A stretch of 64,000 bases of DNA from Alteromonadaceae bacterium M269 (GCA_004353515.1 SMNZ01000002.1:62001-126000); one strand, 5' to 3'; counted from the first letter of the stretch, positions 1 through 9,214 are shown. Notes: generated from the letters alone by a model not told the origin. Made by a program: numbers and translations.

Positions 1-1
1 A

Positions 2-895
2 AGTACCTTCAATATTGGCTTTTTAGCCGCACTTGATGAGGCTATTGATATCGCTCAGCAAGCTGATATACACCTGCATGTGGCGCATATTAAAGCCTTG
101 GGTGTTGATGTTTGGGGGCAAAGCCATCAGGCCATAGAAAAGATCAATAATGCAAAAGCTGAAGGCATTAGCATCTCTGCTGACCAATATCCTTGGCAGG
201 CTTCAGGTACTAATATCAGAAGCGCAGTTGTGCCTAAATGGGCGATGGCAGACTCTGACGAAGCTTTTATTCAACGCATAGATGCACCTGAGTATGCGCA
301 AAAGATCAGAGAACAAATCAAAGAGAACATCAGGCGTCGAGGTGGGGCTGATGCACTCTTGATTACGGCTTCGAAATTCCCCGAGCAAGTGGGCAGAACA
401 CTTGAAGAGCTGGCGACTCAGTGGGAGGTCTCAGATACCGAAGCTGTTGTCCGTTTAGTGAAGAATAGCCAATTGACTCGAGTAGCGTCGTTCAATATGA
501 ATATGGGCGATATCAGGGCATTTATGACTCAACCTTGGGTAGTAACATCGTCTGATGGTACCAATGGACATCCCAGAAAATACGCTAGCTTTCCAAAGAA
601 ATATCAAAAGTACGTGAAGGAAGATGAAGTTGTGAGTTTACAAAGCTTTATTCACAGAAGTACGGGGAAAACAGCAGGTATCTTAGGATTATCTGACAGA
701 GGGTATTTACGTGAAGGTTATAAAGCTGACGTTCTGGTATTTGAGCCTTCACGATTTACTCCTAAAGCGAGCTTTAAACAATGGAATGTGCTGTCAGAGG
801 GCGTTTCTTATCTCACAGTTAACGGTCAACTAGCGATTGCAGATGGGCAATACACTCAAGCTTTGGCTGGGCAGTTTGCGAAAAGACAAAGGTAG
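2..895 (+). CDS. N-acyl-D-amino-acid deacylase (D-aminoacylase family), C-terminal part
   Basis: The gene is cut by the left edge; the frame is open from base 2 to the stop at 893-895, leaving about 297 residues. It resembles the C-terminal half of the amidohydrolase-fold D-aminoacylases, which release D-amino acids from N-acyl-D-amino acids using zinc. Visible family features are HVAHIKALGVDVWG (metal-ligand strand), the SSDGTNGHPR segment carrying the catalytic-type Asp, TGKTAGILGLSDRG, and the closing composite-domain strand GYKADVLVFEP. It lies close to a D-glutamate catabolic module (dgcR-dgcN-dgcA), which fits a role in feeding D-amino acids into that pathway. The exact substrate cannot be read from this fragment. 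Confidence 0.85.
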   Translation, partial: STFNIGFLAALDEAIDIAQQADIHLHVAHIKALGVDVWGQSHQAIEKINNAKAEGISISADQYPWQASGTNIRSAVVPKWAMADSDEAFIQRIDAPEYAQKIREQIKENIRRRGGADALLITASKFPEQVGRTLEELATQWEVSDTEAVVRLVKNSQLTRVASFNMNMGDIRAFMTQPWVVTSSDGTNGHPRKYASFPKKYQKYVKEDEVVSLQSFIHRSTGKTAGILGLSDRGYLREGYKADVLVFEPSRFTPKASFKQWNVLSEGVSYLTVNGQLAIADGQYTQALAGQFAKRQR

Positions 896-897
896 AA

Positions 898-2187
898 TCA
901 GGCGACAACAACCTGATTTCTGCCAAGTTGTTTTGCTCGATAAAGTGCTTTATCTGCAGCATCGATGGCTTGTTCCAAGTCATTCTGCTGCAACTCTAAA
1001 TGAGCAATGCCAAAGCTCGCTGTTACCCGAATCGGTCGCTCGCTATGCGTCAATTCTAGTGCTGCAAGACTTTGGCAGAGTTGTTCTGCAAGCTCAACAG
1101 CTTGTGATTTATCGTCATTATCGAGAAGCATAACGAACTCTTCTCCACCAAAACGACCAATCAAATCTGTGTTCTTAATCTTTTCACGTACGTTAGCAAC
1201 AGATTCAATGAGCACAGAATCACCTGCTGCATGACCATAGTTGTCGTTGATCGACTTAAAGTGATCGATGTCCCAATAAACTAGACATAAGCTTTGGCTT
1301 TTTCGGTTGTTAACGGCTTTATTCGCTAACTCGCAAAAACCTCTACGATTTAAAGCGCCTGTGAGTGGATCAGTTCTAGCAAATGCCTTCATTTCTTCTG
1401 ACAAGTCAGAAGCCACCATAAAGACGGTGAATAAGCCCATTGCCGTAAATGCCGCAGGCATGGTGACAAAATTTAGGTATGTGTAGATATCTCTGTAAAT
1501 AGGGTCGTAGTTGTCGCCTTGCATAAAGGCAAATACGGCTGATGCAAACTGGAACATAGAGAATAAAATGTAAGTCACAGATGTGCCAATTTCCGCCGGC
1601 AAAGGGCAATCTCTGTGCTTATATATAATGACTCCAACTATGACTAAGAGTAGGGAGTTGAAAATAACGTAGAGTGACATTTGCAACCCAACATGCGGGC
1701 TGATCATAGTAAAATAAAAAGTTGCTACGTACACCATTACCATGATGGCAACTAACCACTCGATTTTTATTTTCGATTTGGTCCTAAGCATATGTCCCCA
1801 AGACCCGCCAACAACAGTTACCATCGATAATAAAACAACGACCATCCAGTAGCTTTCAAATGAGGGGAAATCGTCTTTGAGAATATTGAACAGTCGCTGC
1901 ACAACCATGATCAAAAATGTAATCGCCCAAATGAGAATGTACTTCTTCTTTCCCATTTGATGCCATGCCATAAAAAATATGGTTGATAGCGTTAGGCTAA
2001 CAATTAAAACGGTTAATTGGATGAATAAAACTGCGTTCACGGGACTAAAGATACTGCTAATTAGACGACTATTGATTATAGCTGAAAACCAAGACGCTAA
2101 ATTGAATTTCCTCAGATAAGTTAATTCTATTAGTGACTTAGCTTGGCTCTTGTCGTGGAACTGGCGGTAATTTTTATCAACCGCCAA
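898..2187 (-). CDS. Membrane-anchored diguanylate cyclase (GGDEF)
   Basis: A 429-residue protein. The N-terminal 260 residues hold about seven hydrophobic segments and probably form a membrane sensor module; I do not recognise a named MASE type. The C-terminal 150 residues are a GGDEF domain with an intact active loop, GRFGGEEF, near residue 346, so c-di-GMP synthesis is expected. The position of the usual RxxD inhibitory site reads KNTD, so product feedback through an I-site is unlikely. It ends two bases past the D-aminoacylase stop and points the opposite way (convergent). Its 5' end faces the small ORF at 2313. Its input signal is unknown. Confidence 0.88.
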   Translation of the reverse strand: MAVDKNYRQFHDKSQAKSLIELTYLRKFNLASWFSAIINSRLISSIFSPVNAVLFIQLTVLIVSLTLSTIFFMAWHQMGKKKYILIWAITFLIMVVQRLFNILKDDFPSFESYWMVVVLLSMVTVVGGSWGHMLRTKSKIKIEWLVAIMVMVYVATFYFTMISPHVGLQMSLYVIFNSLLLVIVGVIIYKHRDCPLPAEIGTSVTYILFSMFQFASAVFAFMQGDNYDPIYRDIYTYLNFVTMPAAFTAMGLFTVFMVASDLSEEMKAFARTDPLTGALNRRGFCELANKAVNNRKSQSLCLVYWDIDHFKSINDNYGHAAGDSVLIESVANVREKIKNTDLIGRFGGEEFVMLLDNDDKSQAVELAEQLCQSLAALELTHSERPIRVTASFGIAHLELQQNDLEQAIDAADKALYRAKQLGRNQVVVA

Positions 2188-2312
2188 GATGATATATTTT
2201 TTTGAGTTCGGAGAGTGAAAGCCCCCGGGGTTATAGGGTAATCAAAGATAACTATAAGCTTTTTGATTTTGCTCTTGTTAGCATTCTTGGAGTACAAAAA
2301 AGGAACAATAGA

Positions 2313-2474
2313 ATGTTAATGAATACAGAAGCTTACGAAACAGAAAACGATGAAGAATTGACTTTATCTTCATATCAAAATGCTGAACCAATGGTGTTGG
2401 ATGAAAATAAAAACGAGCAAATACTGAAGGTTTCAGAGGGTGTCACTCACTATTGTGTATTGGGATACAATTGA
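2313..2474 (+). CDS. Small acidic hypothetical protein (53 aa)
   Basis: This short frame has an AGGA ribosome-binding site at 2301-2304, eight bases before an ATG at 2313. The frame is open further upstream to 2202, but the internal ATG has the better start signals. The peptide is rich in Glu, Asp and Asn, has no signal peptide or membrane segment, and ends in VSEGVTHYCVLGYN with a single Cys. I do not recognise a family. It sits alone between the diguanylate cyclase (divergent) and the LysR gene at 2577, and a palindrome directly follows its stop. It may be a real small protein, a leader peptide or a chance frame. Confidence 0.4.
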   Translation: MLMNTEAYETENDEELTLSSYQNAEPMVLDENKNEQILKVSEGVTHYCVLGYN

Positions 2475-2478
2475 ACCC

Positions 2479-2559
2479 ATAACCTAAGGTTATAGGATTA
2501 TGGCTATTTATCAGGATTAAGTCCGTTTTAGTCGTGTTAACCTTGACGAAGTTAACCTT
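2479..2559. promoter_or_regulatory. Inverted repeat plus twin direct repeats upstream of the LysR gene
   Basis: A 15-bp inverted repeat ATAACCTAAGGTTAT lies at 2479-2493, directly after the small ORF. Two exact copies of GTTAACCTT follow at 2536-2544 and 2551-2559, spaced 15 bp apart, the second ending 17 bp before the LysR start. They may be LysR autoregulatory sites or, for the first, a weak hairpin terminator. This is inferred from symmetry and position only. Confidence 0.35.
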
Positions 2560-2576
2560 TTAAAGCCCTATAAATT

Positions 2577-3503
2577 ATGCGCCTACGTCAAATCGAAGTG
2601 TTTCACGCGATATACACAACCGGCTCTATCACCAATGCAGCTAAGCTGCTTTACGTGTCCCAGCCGTCGGTCAGTAAGGTATTGAGTCACGCTGAATTGC
2701 AGTTGGGCTTCCAGTTATTTAAACGTTCTAAAGGTAAGTTATACCCTACTACCGAAGCGGATATGTTGTTTTCTGAAGTCGATAAGATTTATCGTCAGAT
2801 ACGCCTTATTCGTAAAATGTCTGAGAACATCCAGCACAGTGAAGGCGGCATCGTTAATCTAGCGCTGTCACCGGCTCTGGGGTTTGAGCTTCTTCCGCGC
2901 GCCATTGAGAAGTTCCGGCGACGGTACCCCAATGTTAGATTCAAACTACAAACCTTGCACAACGACAACGTTTTAGAAGCGCTGCATGAGCACAAGTGCG
3001 ACTTAGCATTACTCTTTTCTTCCCCTCCAATGCCCGGTGTGAAGGAAATCGATCTTGGTGAGAGCGAAATGGTGGTGCTCTATTCCGATGAACAGTTCCC
3101 ACATAGGCCTGAAACTCTGTTAGTTGAGGAGTTAGAGGACTCTGAGTTGATAGATATCTCCGATAGTGGTCCGCTCGGAGAGCTTGTTTGGGGACGATTA
3201 GCTAACAGCGATGTGAAAGTGAAAAGCACCTTACAAGTTGATACTTACTTTATTGCTGCTGGGTTGGTTTCGCAGAACCTAGGTTGTTGCACAGTCGATA
3301 AGTACAGTGCGATGGCCAATCTTTCAAAGAATGTGCGCATGGCAACCTTTGATCCGCCTATGCCGTTTCGAATAAAAGGGTTGTGTTTAGAAAGTAAACC
3401 TATCCCCAAAATCTGTGATGATTTCACAGATTACGTGAAAGCTGAGATACAGGAAATGCGTGAACTCAGTGCTATAACTCAACGTTATGAGTTGGCGAAA
3501 TGA
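2577..3503 (+). CDS. dgcR: LysR-type regulator, probable DgcR
   Basis: A 308-residue LysR protein. The N-terminal winged helix-turn-helix (MRLRQIEVFHAIYTTGS, then AAKLLYVSQPSVSKVLSHAE) is followed by a type 2 periplasmic-binding-like effector domain from about residue 90. It lies 67 bp upstream of dgcN on the same strand. In marine bacteria the DgcN-DgcA D-glutamate pathway is reported to be controlled by a LysR protein called DgcR, so the assignment rests on family and synteny. No clear Shine-Dalgarno precedes the ATG. D-glutamate as its effector is inference. Confidence 0.8.
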   Translation: MRLRQIEVFHAIYTTGSITNAAKLLYVSQPSVSKVLSHAELQLGFQLFKRSKGKLYPTTEADMLFSEVDKIYRQIRLIRKMSENIQHSEGGIVNLALSPALGFELLPRAIEKFRRRYPNVRFKLQTLHNDNVLEALHEHKCDLALLFSSPPMPGVKEIDLGESEMVVLYSDEQFPHRPETLLVEELEDSELIDISDSGPLGELVWGRLANSDVKVKSTLQVDTYFIAAGLVSQNLGCCTVDKYSAMANLSKNVRMATFDPPMPFRIKGLCLESKPIPKICDDFTDYVKAEIQEMRELSAITQRYELAK

Positions 3504-3570
3504 TACTACTTTTGGTTCCCATGAATGTGAATAAGATACCTTTTCAACTGTTACTGAAAAAGAGTTTTAT

Positions 3571-4569
3571 ATGAATATTAGATCGCCTTACCTTTTGTTT
3601 TTGGGTGATGCCGTTGACCCACTAAGTATTAAAATGGCAAGCAGTGCAGCTGACTGGTGTCCGGAGTTGTGTGTTGGCGAATACGCGCTACCAGGCTGCA
3701 AGGTTTCTGCTGGACTCAACAATATTTCTATTGATGAAGCAGTTCAAAGTGGCGCAAAAAGCTTTGTTCTTGGATTTGCCAATAGCGGCGGGACGCTCGA
3801 ATCTGACTGGATCCCTCATATATTGGAAGCTCTGGAAGCTGGGTTGGATATTATCAGTGGTTTGCACGACAAACTTACGAGTTTCGATGTCATTGTTGCC
3901 AAAGCGAAAGAACTTAATCGCCAACTTATCGATATACGTCACCCTACCCAGAAGTTTAAAACGGGCACTGGCACCAAAAGAACAGGTAAAAGACTATTAA
4001 CCGTAGGTACAGATTGCTCAGTCGGTAAAATGTATACCTCTTTGAGTCTCAAAAATGCGATGGATGCCAGAGGTATGTCATCGACATTCAGAGCAACAGG
4101 ACAGTGCGGTATTTTAATTAGTGGTTCAGGTGTGGCCATAGATTGTGTTGTTTCTGATTTTATCTCTGGTGCTGTTGAATCTATATCGCCAAATGCTGAT
4201 GAGGAACACTGGGATATTATCGAAGGACAAGGTTCATTATCTCATCCGGCTTTTGCTGGGGTAAGTTTAGGGTTATTGCATGGCGCACAGGCGGATGCCA
4301 TTGTTGTTTGTCATGCGATGGGTCGTGACCATATGCGTGGTTTAAAAGATTATGCCTTGCCCTCTATTGAAGAAACTATTGCTTTGAACGAAGCTGCAGC
4401 AAGACTAACTAACAGTCAGGCTAAAGTCATAGGTGTTTCAATCAATACGTCATCGTTAGATGCTGACGAAGCTATTAAGCAGTGTGCTGCAATTTCTGAA
4501 CGTATCGGTTTACCTGTTGTGGATCCTTGTCGACATGATATTGGCGTTATGCTGGACGGGCTCGTATGA
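3571..4569 (+). CDS. dgcN: D-glutamate N-acetyltransferase DgcN (DUF1611 family)
   Basis: A 332-residue DUF1611-family protein with an N-terminal Rossmann-like domain and a C-terminal P-loop-type domain marked by GTDCSVGKMYTSLSL near residue 147. Members paired with DgcA are reported to acetylate D-glutamate to N-acetyl-D-glutamate using acetyl-CoA. The stop overlaps the start of the next gene by ATGA (4566-4569), so the two are translationally coupled. An older annotation would call it a DUF1611 protein of unknown function. The dgcR-dgcN-dgcA order makes the specific assignment likely. Confidence 0.85.
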   Translation: MNIRSPYLLFLGDAVDPLSIKMASSAADWCPELCVGEYALPGCKVSAGLNNISIDEAVQSGAKSFVLGFANSGGTLESDWIPHILEALEAGLDIISGLHDKLTSFDVIVAKAKELNRQLIDIRHPTQKFKTGTGTKRTGKRLLTVGTDCSVGKMYTSLSLKNAMDARGMSSTFRATGQCGILISGSGVAIDCVVSDFISGAVESISPNADEEHWDIIEGQGSLSHPAFAGVSLGLLHGAQADAIVVCHAMGRDHMRGLKDYALPSIEETIALNEAAARLTNSQAKVIGVSINTSSLDADEAIKQCAAISERIGLPVVDPCRHDIGVMLDGLV

Positions 4570-5600
4570 GCTTAAGTATCAGAACTTTCCATCAGACGAT
4601 CCCTCTGGCTCAGGTTTTCAGAATTTCCAGAGGGGCAAAAACAACAGCTGAAGTGATTGTTGTGGTTGTTGGTGATGAGGGAAAGTATGGATGGGCTGAG
4701 GCAGTGCCTTACGCTCATTACGGTGAATCAGTTGAGAGTGTGACGCAGCAACTAGATGATGTTGCAAAGAGAGTCTCGACAGTGAACTCCTATAGTCAGT
4801 TAACTGAGCTGTTACCTGCTGGTTCCGCCAGGAACGCATTGGATTGTGCGTTATGGGACTTGAAAGCAAAAATTCATCAAACATCAGTGAATCAGCTACT
4901 TGAATTACCAGCGCCTCAACCCTGTGTCACTGCACAAACGTTAAGTATTGGCTCTGTTGAATCAATGCGTAAAGAGGCCGAAAAACTCAAAGGTGCGCCT
5001 CTGATAAAAGTGAAACTGGATACAGAGAATGTGCTCGAACGAATGGAAGCTATTCATCAGGCCAGTCCTGATAGCCACTTTATTATCGATGCCAATGAAA
5101 GTTGGGACATAGCTTTGCTTAACGCAGTTGCAGAACCCTTGAGCCATCAGAATGTTGTGTTGATTGAGCAGCCTCTACCGGCCGATAAAGATGATGAGTT
5201 GCTGGATTTTGATTCGCCTATTACGCTTTGTGCTGACGAATCCTGCCATTCAACAGAAGGACTCAACGAGTTGGTTGGGAAATATCAGGCCATCAATATT
5301 AAATTAGATAAAACGGGAGGGCTGACCGAAGCTGTCGCTCTTCTCAGACAAGCCAAAGCATTGGATTTGAAAATCATGTTGGGTTGTATGGTTGGTAGTT
5401 CGCTTGCTATGGCTCCGTCATATGCATTGACAGGATTGGCAGATTTTGTTGATTTAGATGGGCCGTTACTCGTTGCCCATGACAGGGAAAACAAGTTCGA
5501 GTTCAATAACGGCATGATGTCTAGTCCGCTCGCAGGACTTTGGGGGACAGGGGATAGTTCATCTCAACACAGCGAGTTAGTGTACTTAAGCCAGAAATAA
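4566..5600 (+). CDS. dgcA: N-acetyl-D-glutamate racemase DgcA (dipeptide-epimerase branch of the enolase superfamily)
   Basis: A 344-residue enolase-superfamily protein of the dipeptide epimerase / muconate-lactonizing type. The expected catalytic architecture is present: the KVKL lysine pair on strand 2, metal ligands in DANES, IEQP and ADES, and the second-side lysine in KLDKTGG. In the DgcN-DgcA pathway this enzyme converts N-acetyl-D-glutamate to N-acetyl-L-glutamate, which enters normal metabolism. It is coupled to dgcN by a 4-bp overlap. A true L-Ala-D/L-Glu dipeptide epimerase is the alternative if the neighbour is ignored. Confidence 0.84.
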   Translation: MSLSIRTFHQTIPLAQVFRISRGAKTTAEVIVVVVGDEGKYGWAEAVPYAHYGESVESVTQQLDDVAKRVSTVNSYSQLTELLPAGSARNALDCALWDLKAKIHQTSVNQLLELPAPQPCVTAQTLSIGSVESMRKEAEKLKGAPLIKVKLDTENVLERMEAIHQASPDSHFIIDANESWDIALLNAVAEPLSHQNVVLIEQPLPADKDDELLDFDSPITLCADESCHSTEGLNELVGKYQAINIKLDKTGGLTEAVALLRQAKALDLKIMLGCMVGSSLAMAPSYALTGLADFVDLDGPLLVAHDRENKFEFNNGMMSSPLAGLWGTGDSSSQHSELVYLSQK

Positions 5601-5604
5601 AAAA

Positions 5605-5625
5605 GCCTCCTCAAATTGAGGAGGC
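5605..5625 (-). terminator. Rho-independent terminator of the nag operon
   Basis: A perfect 10-bp inverted repeat, GCCTCCTCAA around one central base. On the minus strand it is followed by a run of six T, so it primarily ends nagP transcription. On the plus strand no T-run follows, but the hairpin may also help end dgcA transcription. Confidence 0.8.
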
Positions 5626-5651
5626 AAACGAGGGTAAGTACCCAGGCGCTA

Positions 5652-6977
5652 CTATAACGATTTTCTCAATTTGTGCCCTTTGACGGCATAGAATACTAGG
5701 AATGCATAACAAGGTAGCATAACCCAATAACCACTTTTGCCATCCATATGCTCAGCAATCAAACCATAAATTAAAGGTAAGATTGCACCGCCAGCAATCC
5801 CCATGATTAACAGCGCTGAACCTTTTGCAGTCATATCACCTAGACCATCGAGAGCAAGTGGCCAGACAGCCGGCCATACAAGGGCATTGGCTAGTCCTAG
5901 CATGGCGATAAAGGCAATAGTGTTGGGTACTGTCGGTATGCCGGACCATCCCCAAATAGCTTCTGATATGCCGTAACTTTCGGTGCTTGAAGTTACGATA
6001 GCCAGCGTTAACACAACACCCAGTACCGATGATGCTAACAGGGCTGTTTCTTGGCTTATTAAACGTGGAATGAGTACCAAACCCAGCAGGTAACCAGTGA
6101 CCAGGAAAACCATGACATAAGAGGTCAAAGTGGTTGCGTTTGCTACACCAAGTTGCGAACCAAATAAGCCGATGGTGTCACCAGCAATAACTTCAACACC
6201 GACGTAGAGGAAGATAGCAACAAAGCCCAAAATCAAATGTGGGTACTGGAACAAGGAACCAGATGCATTTTCACTGTTAGCCTGCTCTTCAGCGAGGTTG
6301 AGTTCAGGCAACGGTGAACGGCGTAGCAATACTGCCAAAATAGCGAGAACGATTGCCATACCGATGTAAGGAGAAACCAGTCCACTTGCAAGTTCTGTAA
6401 TTTGCGCCAGCCTCTCAGTTTCTGGCAAGGCCGCTACTGACTTAGCTGTAACCCCTGCAAACTGCCCTAAAACCAGTGAAGTAAACACGATAGGGGCAAG
6501 AATACCTGCGCCCTTGTTTAGTAACCCCATAATTGAGATGCGAACAGCGGCAGTTTCTTGTGAACCGATCTTAACAATATAAGGATTGGATGCAGTTTGT
6601 AATATAGTCAGTCCTGAGCCAATGACGAATTGCGCGATAATGAATATAAAGAAAGTTCTGCTATAAGCCGCAGGGATAAAGAGCAAGCAGCCAGCAGCGA
6701 TAATCAATAAACCCAATGACATCGCATTTTTGTATCCAACGCGGTCTAGCACCCATGCCATAGGTTGAGCCATTACAAAGTAAGCAATGTAAGTCGCTGA
6801 TGCAGCAAAAAGTGCTTGAGTTTCGGTGAGTTCACAAATGATTTGTAGAAACGGAACCAACGCACCATTTAGCCAGGTAATAAAGCCAAATATAAAGAAC
6901 AACATCCCTATGATGAGCATAGGCCCCACACTGGATTGTGAACCAGTACTGTTGTATTCAACGGATTGTGCTTGCAT
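5652..6977 (-). CDS. nagP: N-acetylglucosamine MFS permease NagP
   Basis: A 441-residue, about 12-TM sugar permease of the glucose/galactose (FucP-like) branch of the major facilitator superfamily. Typical sequence includes MLFFIFGFITWLNGALVPFL in the first helix and ASNPYIVKIG after helix 4. NagP-type permeases of Alteromonadales import GlcNAc across the inner membrane. It is the last gene of the nagB-II/nagA/nagP operon, 15 bp after nagA, and is followed by a strong terminator. The transport substrate is inferred from the operon. Confidence 0.88.
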   Translation of the reverse strand: MQAQSVEYNSTGSQSSVGPMLIIGMLFFIFGFITWLNGALVPFLQIICELTETQALFAASATYIAYFVMAQPMAWVLDRVGYKNAMSLGLLIIAAGCLLFIPAAYSRTFFIFIIAQFVIGSGLTILQTASNPYIVKIGSQETAAVRISIMGLLNKGAGILAPIVFTSLVLGQFAGVTAKSVAALPETERLAQITELASGLVSPYIGMAIVLAILAVLLRRSPLPELNLAEEQANSENASGSLFQYPHLILGFVAIFLYVGVEVIAGDTIGLFGSQLGVANATTLTSYVMVFLVTGYLLGLVLIPRLISQETALLASSVLGVVLTLAIVTSSTESYGISEAIWGWSGIPTVPNTIAFIAMLGLANALVWPAVWPLALDGLGDMTAKGSALLIMGIAGGAILPLIYGLIAEHMDGKSGYWVMLPCYAFLVFYAVKGHKLRKSL

Positions 6978-6992
6978 ATCTACGACCTCTTT

Positions 6993-8123
6993 TTATTGTG
7001 CTAGGACCTGCTGACCTTTAATCCATGTTTTTTTCACGTTCAATTGCTCGTCGAGTAACACCATGTCGGCTTGTTTACCTGTTTTTAGCGAGCCCAATTT
7101 ATCTGTTAATCCCAAGAAATTCGCTGGTGTATGTGACGCCATAGTCACGGCATCCGCCAAACTCATACCTAACATACGGTTACAGTTACGTACTGCGCTA
7201 GCCATATCTAACGCTGAGCCTGCTAAGGTGCCATCAGGAACCGTTAGTTTGCCGTTCTCTCTGATAATGGTTGTGTCCATATAGCCAAAACTGTCTTCTT
7301 CTGAGCCGACATGAGCCATGGCATCAGTGACCAAAATCACTTTCTGTGTGCCTTTGCAATCAACCGTAAGACGACAATTGATGGGATGAACATGATGAAA
7401 GTCGACTATCAAGCCGACATAACTGTGTTTATCGAGTAGGGCGGTTCCTACCATACCCGGTTCGCGGCTGGTCAGTGGTGACATGGCATTGAACAAGTGC
7501 GTAAAGCAACTTGCACCAGCCTCTAACGCAGCCAACGTTGTATCATGATCGGCATTGGAATGGCCTAAGCTGACCATCACACCTTGTTTTACAAGATCTG
7601 AAATAACATCAACAGGCACACTTTCAGGAGCGAGTGTCACCAGAACTTTACCCAAATCAGAACGAGTTAGGAGTTGCAGTTCTTGATCAGATATTGAGCG
7701 GATAAAGTGCTTAGGATGAATACCTTTCTTAGGCACACTGAGATGCGGCCCCTCAAAATGAACGCCGAGAATACCTGGTGATTCAATCGCAATACTCTCT
7801 GCAATGGCATCTGCCGCTCGTTGCATCACTGGGAGTTGATCGGTAATCAAGGTTGGCAGCATAGCCGTAGTGCCATACCTTGCGTGCGATGCGCTGATAG
7901 TTTGAATAGATCTCAGCGAAGGAGCTTGATTAAAAAGAACACCTCCACCGCCATTAACTTGTATATCAACAAAACCTGGGCAAAGAATGCCTTCCAGGGT
8001 TTGGTAGTTATCTGACGACGGCTCGTCAGATAAAGAGTGAATCAGCCCGTTATCAATACTGAGATATTGGTTTTCCAGTATGGCTTTTCCGTTAAATAGT
8101 CGCTTAGCGAGATAGTGAGTCAT
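6993..8123 (-). CDS. nagA: N-acetylglucosamine-6-phosphate deacetylase
   Basis: A 376-residue amidohydrolase of normal length for NagA, which hydrolyses GlcNAc-6-P to glucosamine-6-P and acetate. Diagnostic motifs are PGFVDIQVNGGGG, HFEGPHLSVPKKGIHP (metal-binding Glu and the substrate loop), GHSNAD, THLFNAMSPL and VTDAMAHVG with the catalytic Asp. It sits 16 bp downstream of nagB-II and 15 bp upstream of nagP in one transcription unit. No truncation is visible. Confidence 0.94.
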   Translation of the reverse strand: MTHYLAKRLFNGKAILENQYLSIDNGLIHSLSDEPSSDNYQTLEGILCPGFVDIQVNGGGGVLFNQAPSLRSIQTISASHARYGTTAMLPTLITDQLPVMQRAADAIAESIAIESPGILGVHFEGPHLSVPKKGIHPKHFIRSISDQELQLLTRSDLGKVLVTLAPESVPVDVISDLVKQGVMVSLGHSNADHDTTLAALEAGASCFTHLFNAMSPLTSREPGMVGTALLDKHSYVGLIVDFHHVHPINCRLTVDCKGTQKVILVTDAMAHVGSEEDSFGYMDTTIIRENGKLTVPDGTLAGSALDMASAVRNCNRMLGMSLADAVTMASHTPANFLGLTDKLGSLKTGKQADMVLLDEQLNVKKTWIKGQQVLAQ

Positions 8124-8139
8124 GTCTTGGTGTCTTGCC

Positions 8140-9138
8140 TTACAATGTCTTCGTGACTTTGCGTAACCCTACTGGATTATCGGGGTCAAAGCCTAGCTCT
8201 TGTGCAATGTTTTCAATGTCTAAATAAAAACGTTGCAGCAGGGTAAGCGGCGCCAATCTCGGATGCAAATCAGTTGTGGTTTCAGTTAAGTGGCAAAGTT
8301 CTGCGCCACGCTGTGCAACTTCTTCGATTTGGTCGCGGTGTGACTCGAAAGACTCATCTTTAACTGTGACATCAATAATCGCGAGGTTTTTCTCAACTAA
8401 AGTAACAGGGCCATGCAAGAACTCTGCACTGCTAAAAGCTTCGGCGTGAATGCCGCAAACTTCTTTGAGTTTTAGCGCAATCTCTCTGGAGATGGCGTAG
8501 CCCAAGCTACGGCCTAAAACAACACAATGCGCTAACTTACCGACATAAGGTGTGGTTAGTTGATTTTCACTTTCAATGGATTCACGCATCTTATTCGGCA
8601 GATGCTCCAGGGCGTCAAGTAACGCTTGGTCTTGCTTCCAGTGTGCGACTAACTGAGTCACTGCACTGAGCGTCGCAATGAAACTTTTAGTTGCAGCAAC
8701 GGCTTTCTCTTCCCCAGCTTTGAGTGGAACAACGTAGTCGACTAAATCAGCGAGTGGAGAGCTTTCATCGTTAACTAAAGCGAGACACAGGGCTCCTGAT
8801 TGTTTGGCATATTCGGTTTGCTGCAAGATATCGGGGCTGCGTCCGGACTGAGAAATGACAATGACCAACGCGTTTTTAAGTTGTAAGTGTCGTTTGAAAA
8901 TACTGGTGACTGAAGGTGCTGACGATGAGACAGGAATACCGAGTTCAATTTCGATCAGGTATTTAGCGAACACTCCAGCGTGATCAGAGGAACCTCGTCC
9001 GACTATGTAAACCAGCTGCGGATCGAATTGTCTTATTTCTTCACCAACGTTTTGAAATATAGCCAGATTAGATTGAATTTGCCGTTCTATAACGCTGGGA
9101 GATTCGGCAGCTTCTTTAGCCATAATACTGTTGTTCAT
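8140..9138 (-). CDS. nagB-II: Glucosamine-6-phosphate deaminase, SIS-domain type (NagB-II)
   Basis: A 332-residue protein with two SIS sugar-isomerase domains and no glutamine amidotransferase domain. This is the NagB-II/AgaS-like architecture that replaces classical NagB in Shewanella and relatives, producing fructose-6-P and ammonia. Seen are IVGRGSSDHAGVFAKY, VISQSGRSPDILQQ and the C-terminal HAEAFSSAEFLHGPVTLVEK and NPVGLRKVTKTL segments. It is first in the operon, and the NagR operator at 9195-9214 lies 57 bp upstream. AgaS-like galactosamine specificity is possible, but nagA next door favours GlcN-6-P. Confidence 0.9.
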   Translation of the reverse strand: MNNSIMAKEAAESPSVIERQIQSNLAIFQNVGEEIRQFDPQLVYIVGRGSSDHAGVFAKYLIEIELGIPVSSSAPSVTSIFKRHLQLKNALVIVISQSGRSPDILQQTEYAKQSGALCLALVNDESSPLADLVDYVVPLKAGEEKAVAATKSFIATLSAVTQLVAHWKQDQALLDALEHLPNKMRESIESENQLTTPYVGKLAHCVVLGRSLGYAISREIALKLKEVCGIHAEAFSSAEFLHGPVTLVEKNLAIIDVTVKDESFESHRDQIEEVAQRGAELCHLTETTTDLHPRLAPLTLLQRFYLDIENIAQELGFDPDNPVGLRKVTKTL

Positions 9139-9194
9139 TTCGTACTCTCGTTAACTTAAATTCAAATGTTGGTTTGTTTCAGCTTGTTTGTCTC

Positions 9195-9214
9195 AAATGA
9201 CAGCGCTGTCATTT
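9195..9214. promoter_or_regulatory. NagR operator
   Basis: The sequence AAATGACAGCGCTGTCATTT is a perfect 20-bp palindrome in the nagR to nagB-II gap, upstream of nagB-II. It has the CG-centred symmetry expected of LacI-family sites and resembles the motif I recall for NagR of Alteromonadales. Repression of nagB-II/nagA/nagP from here is inferred. Confidence 0.85.
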
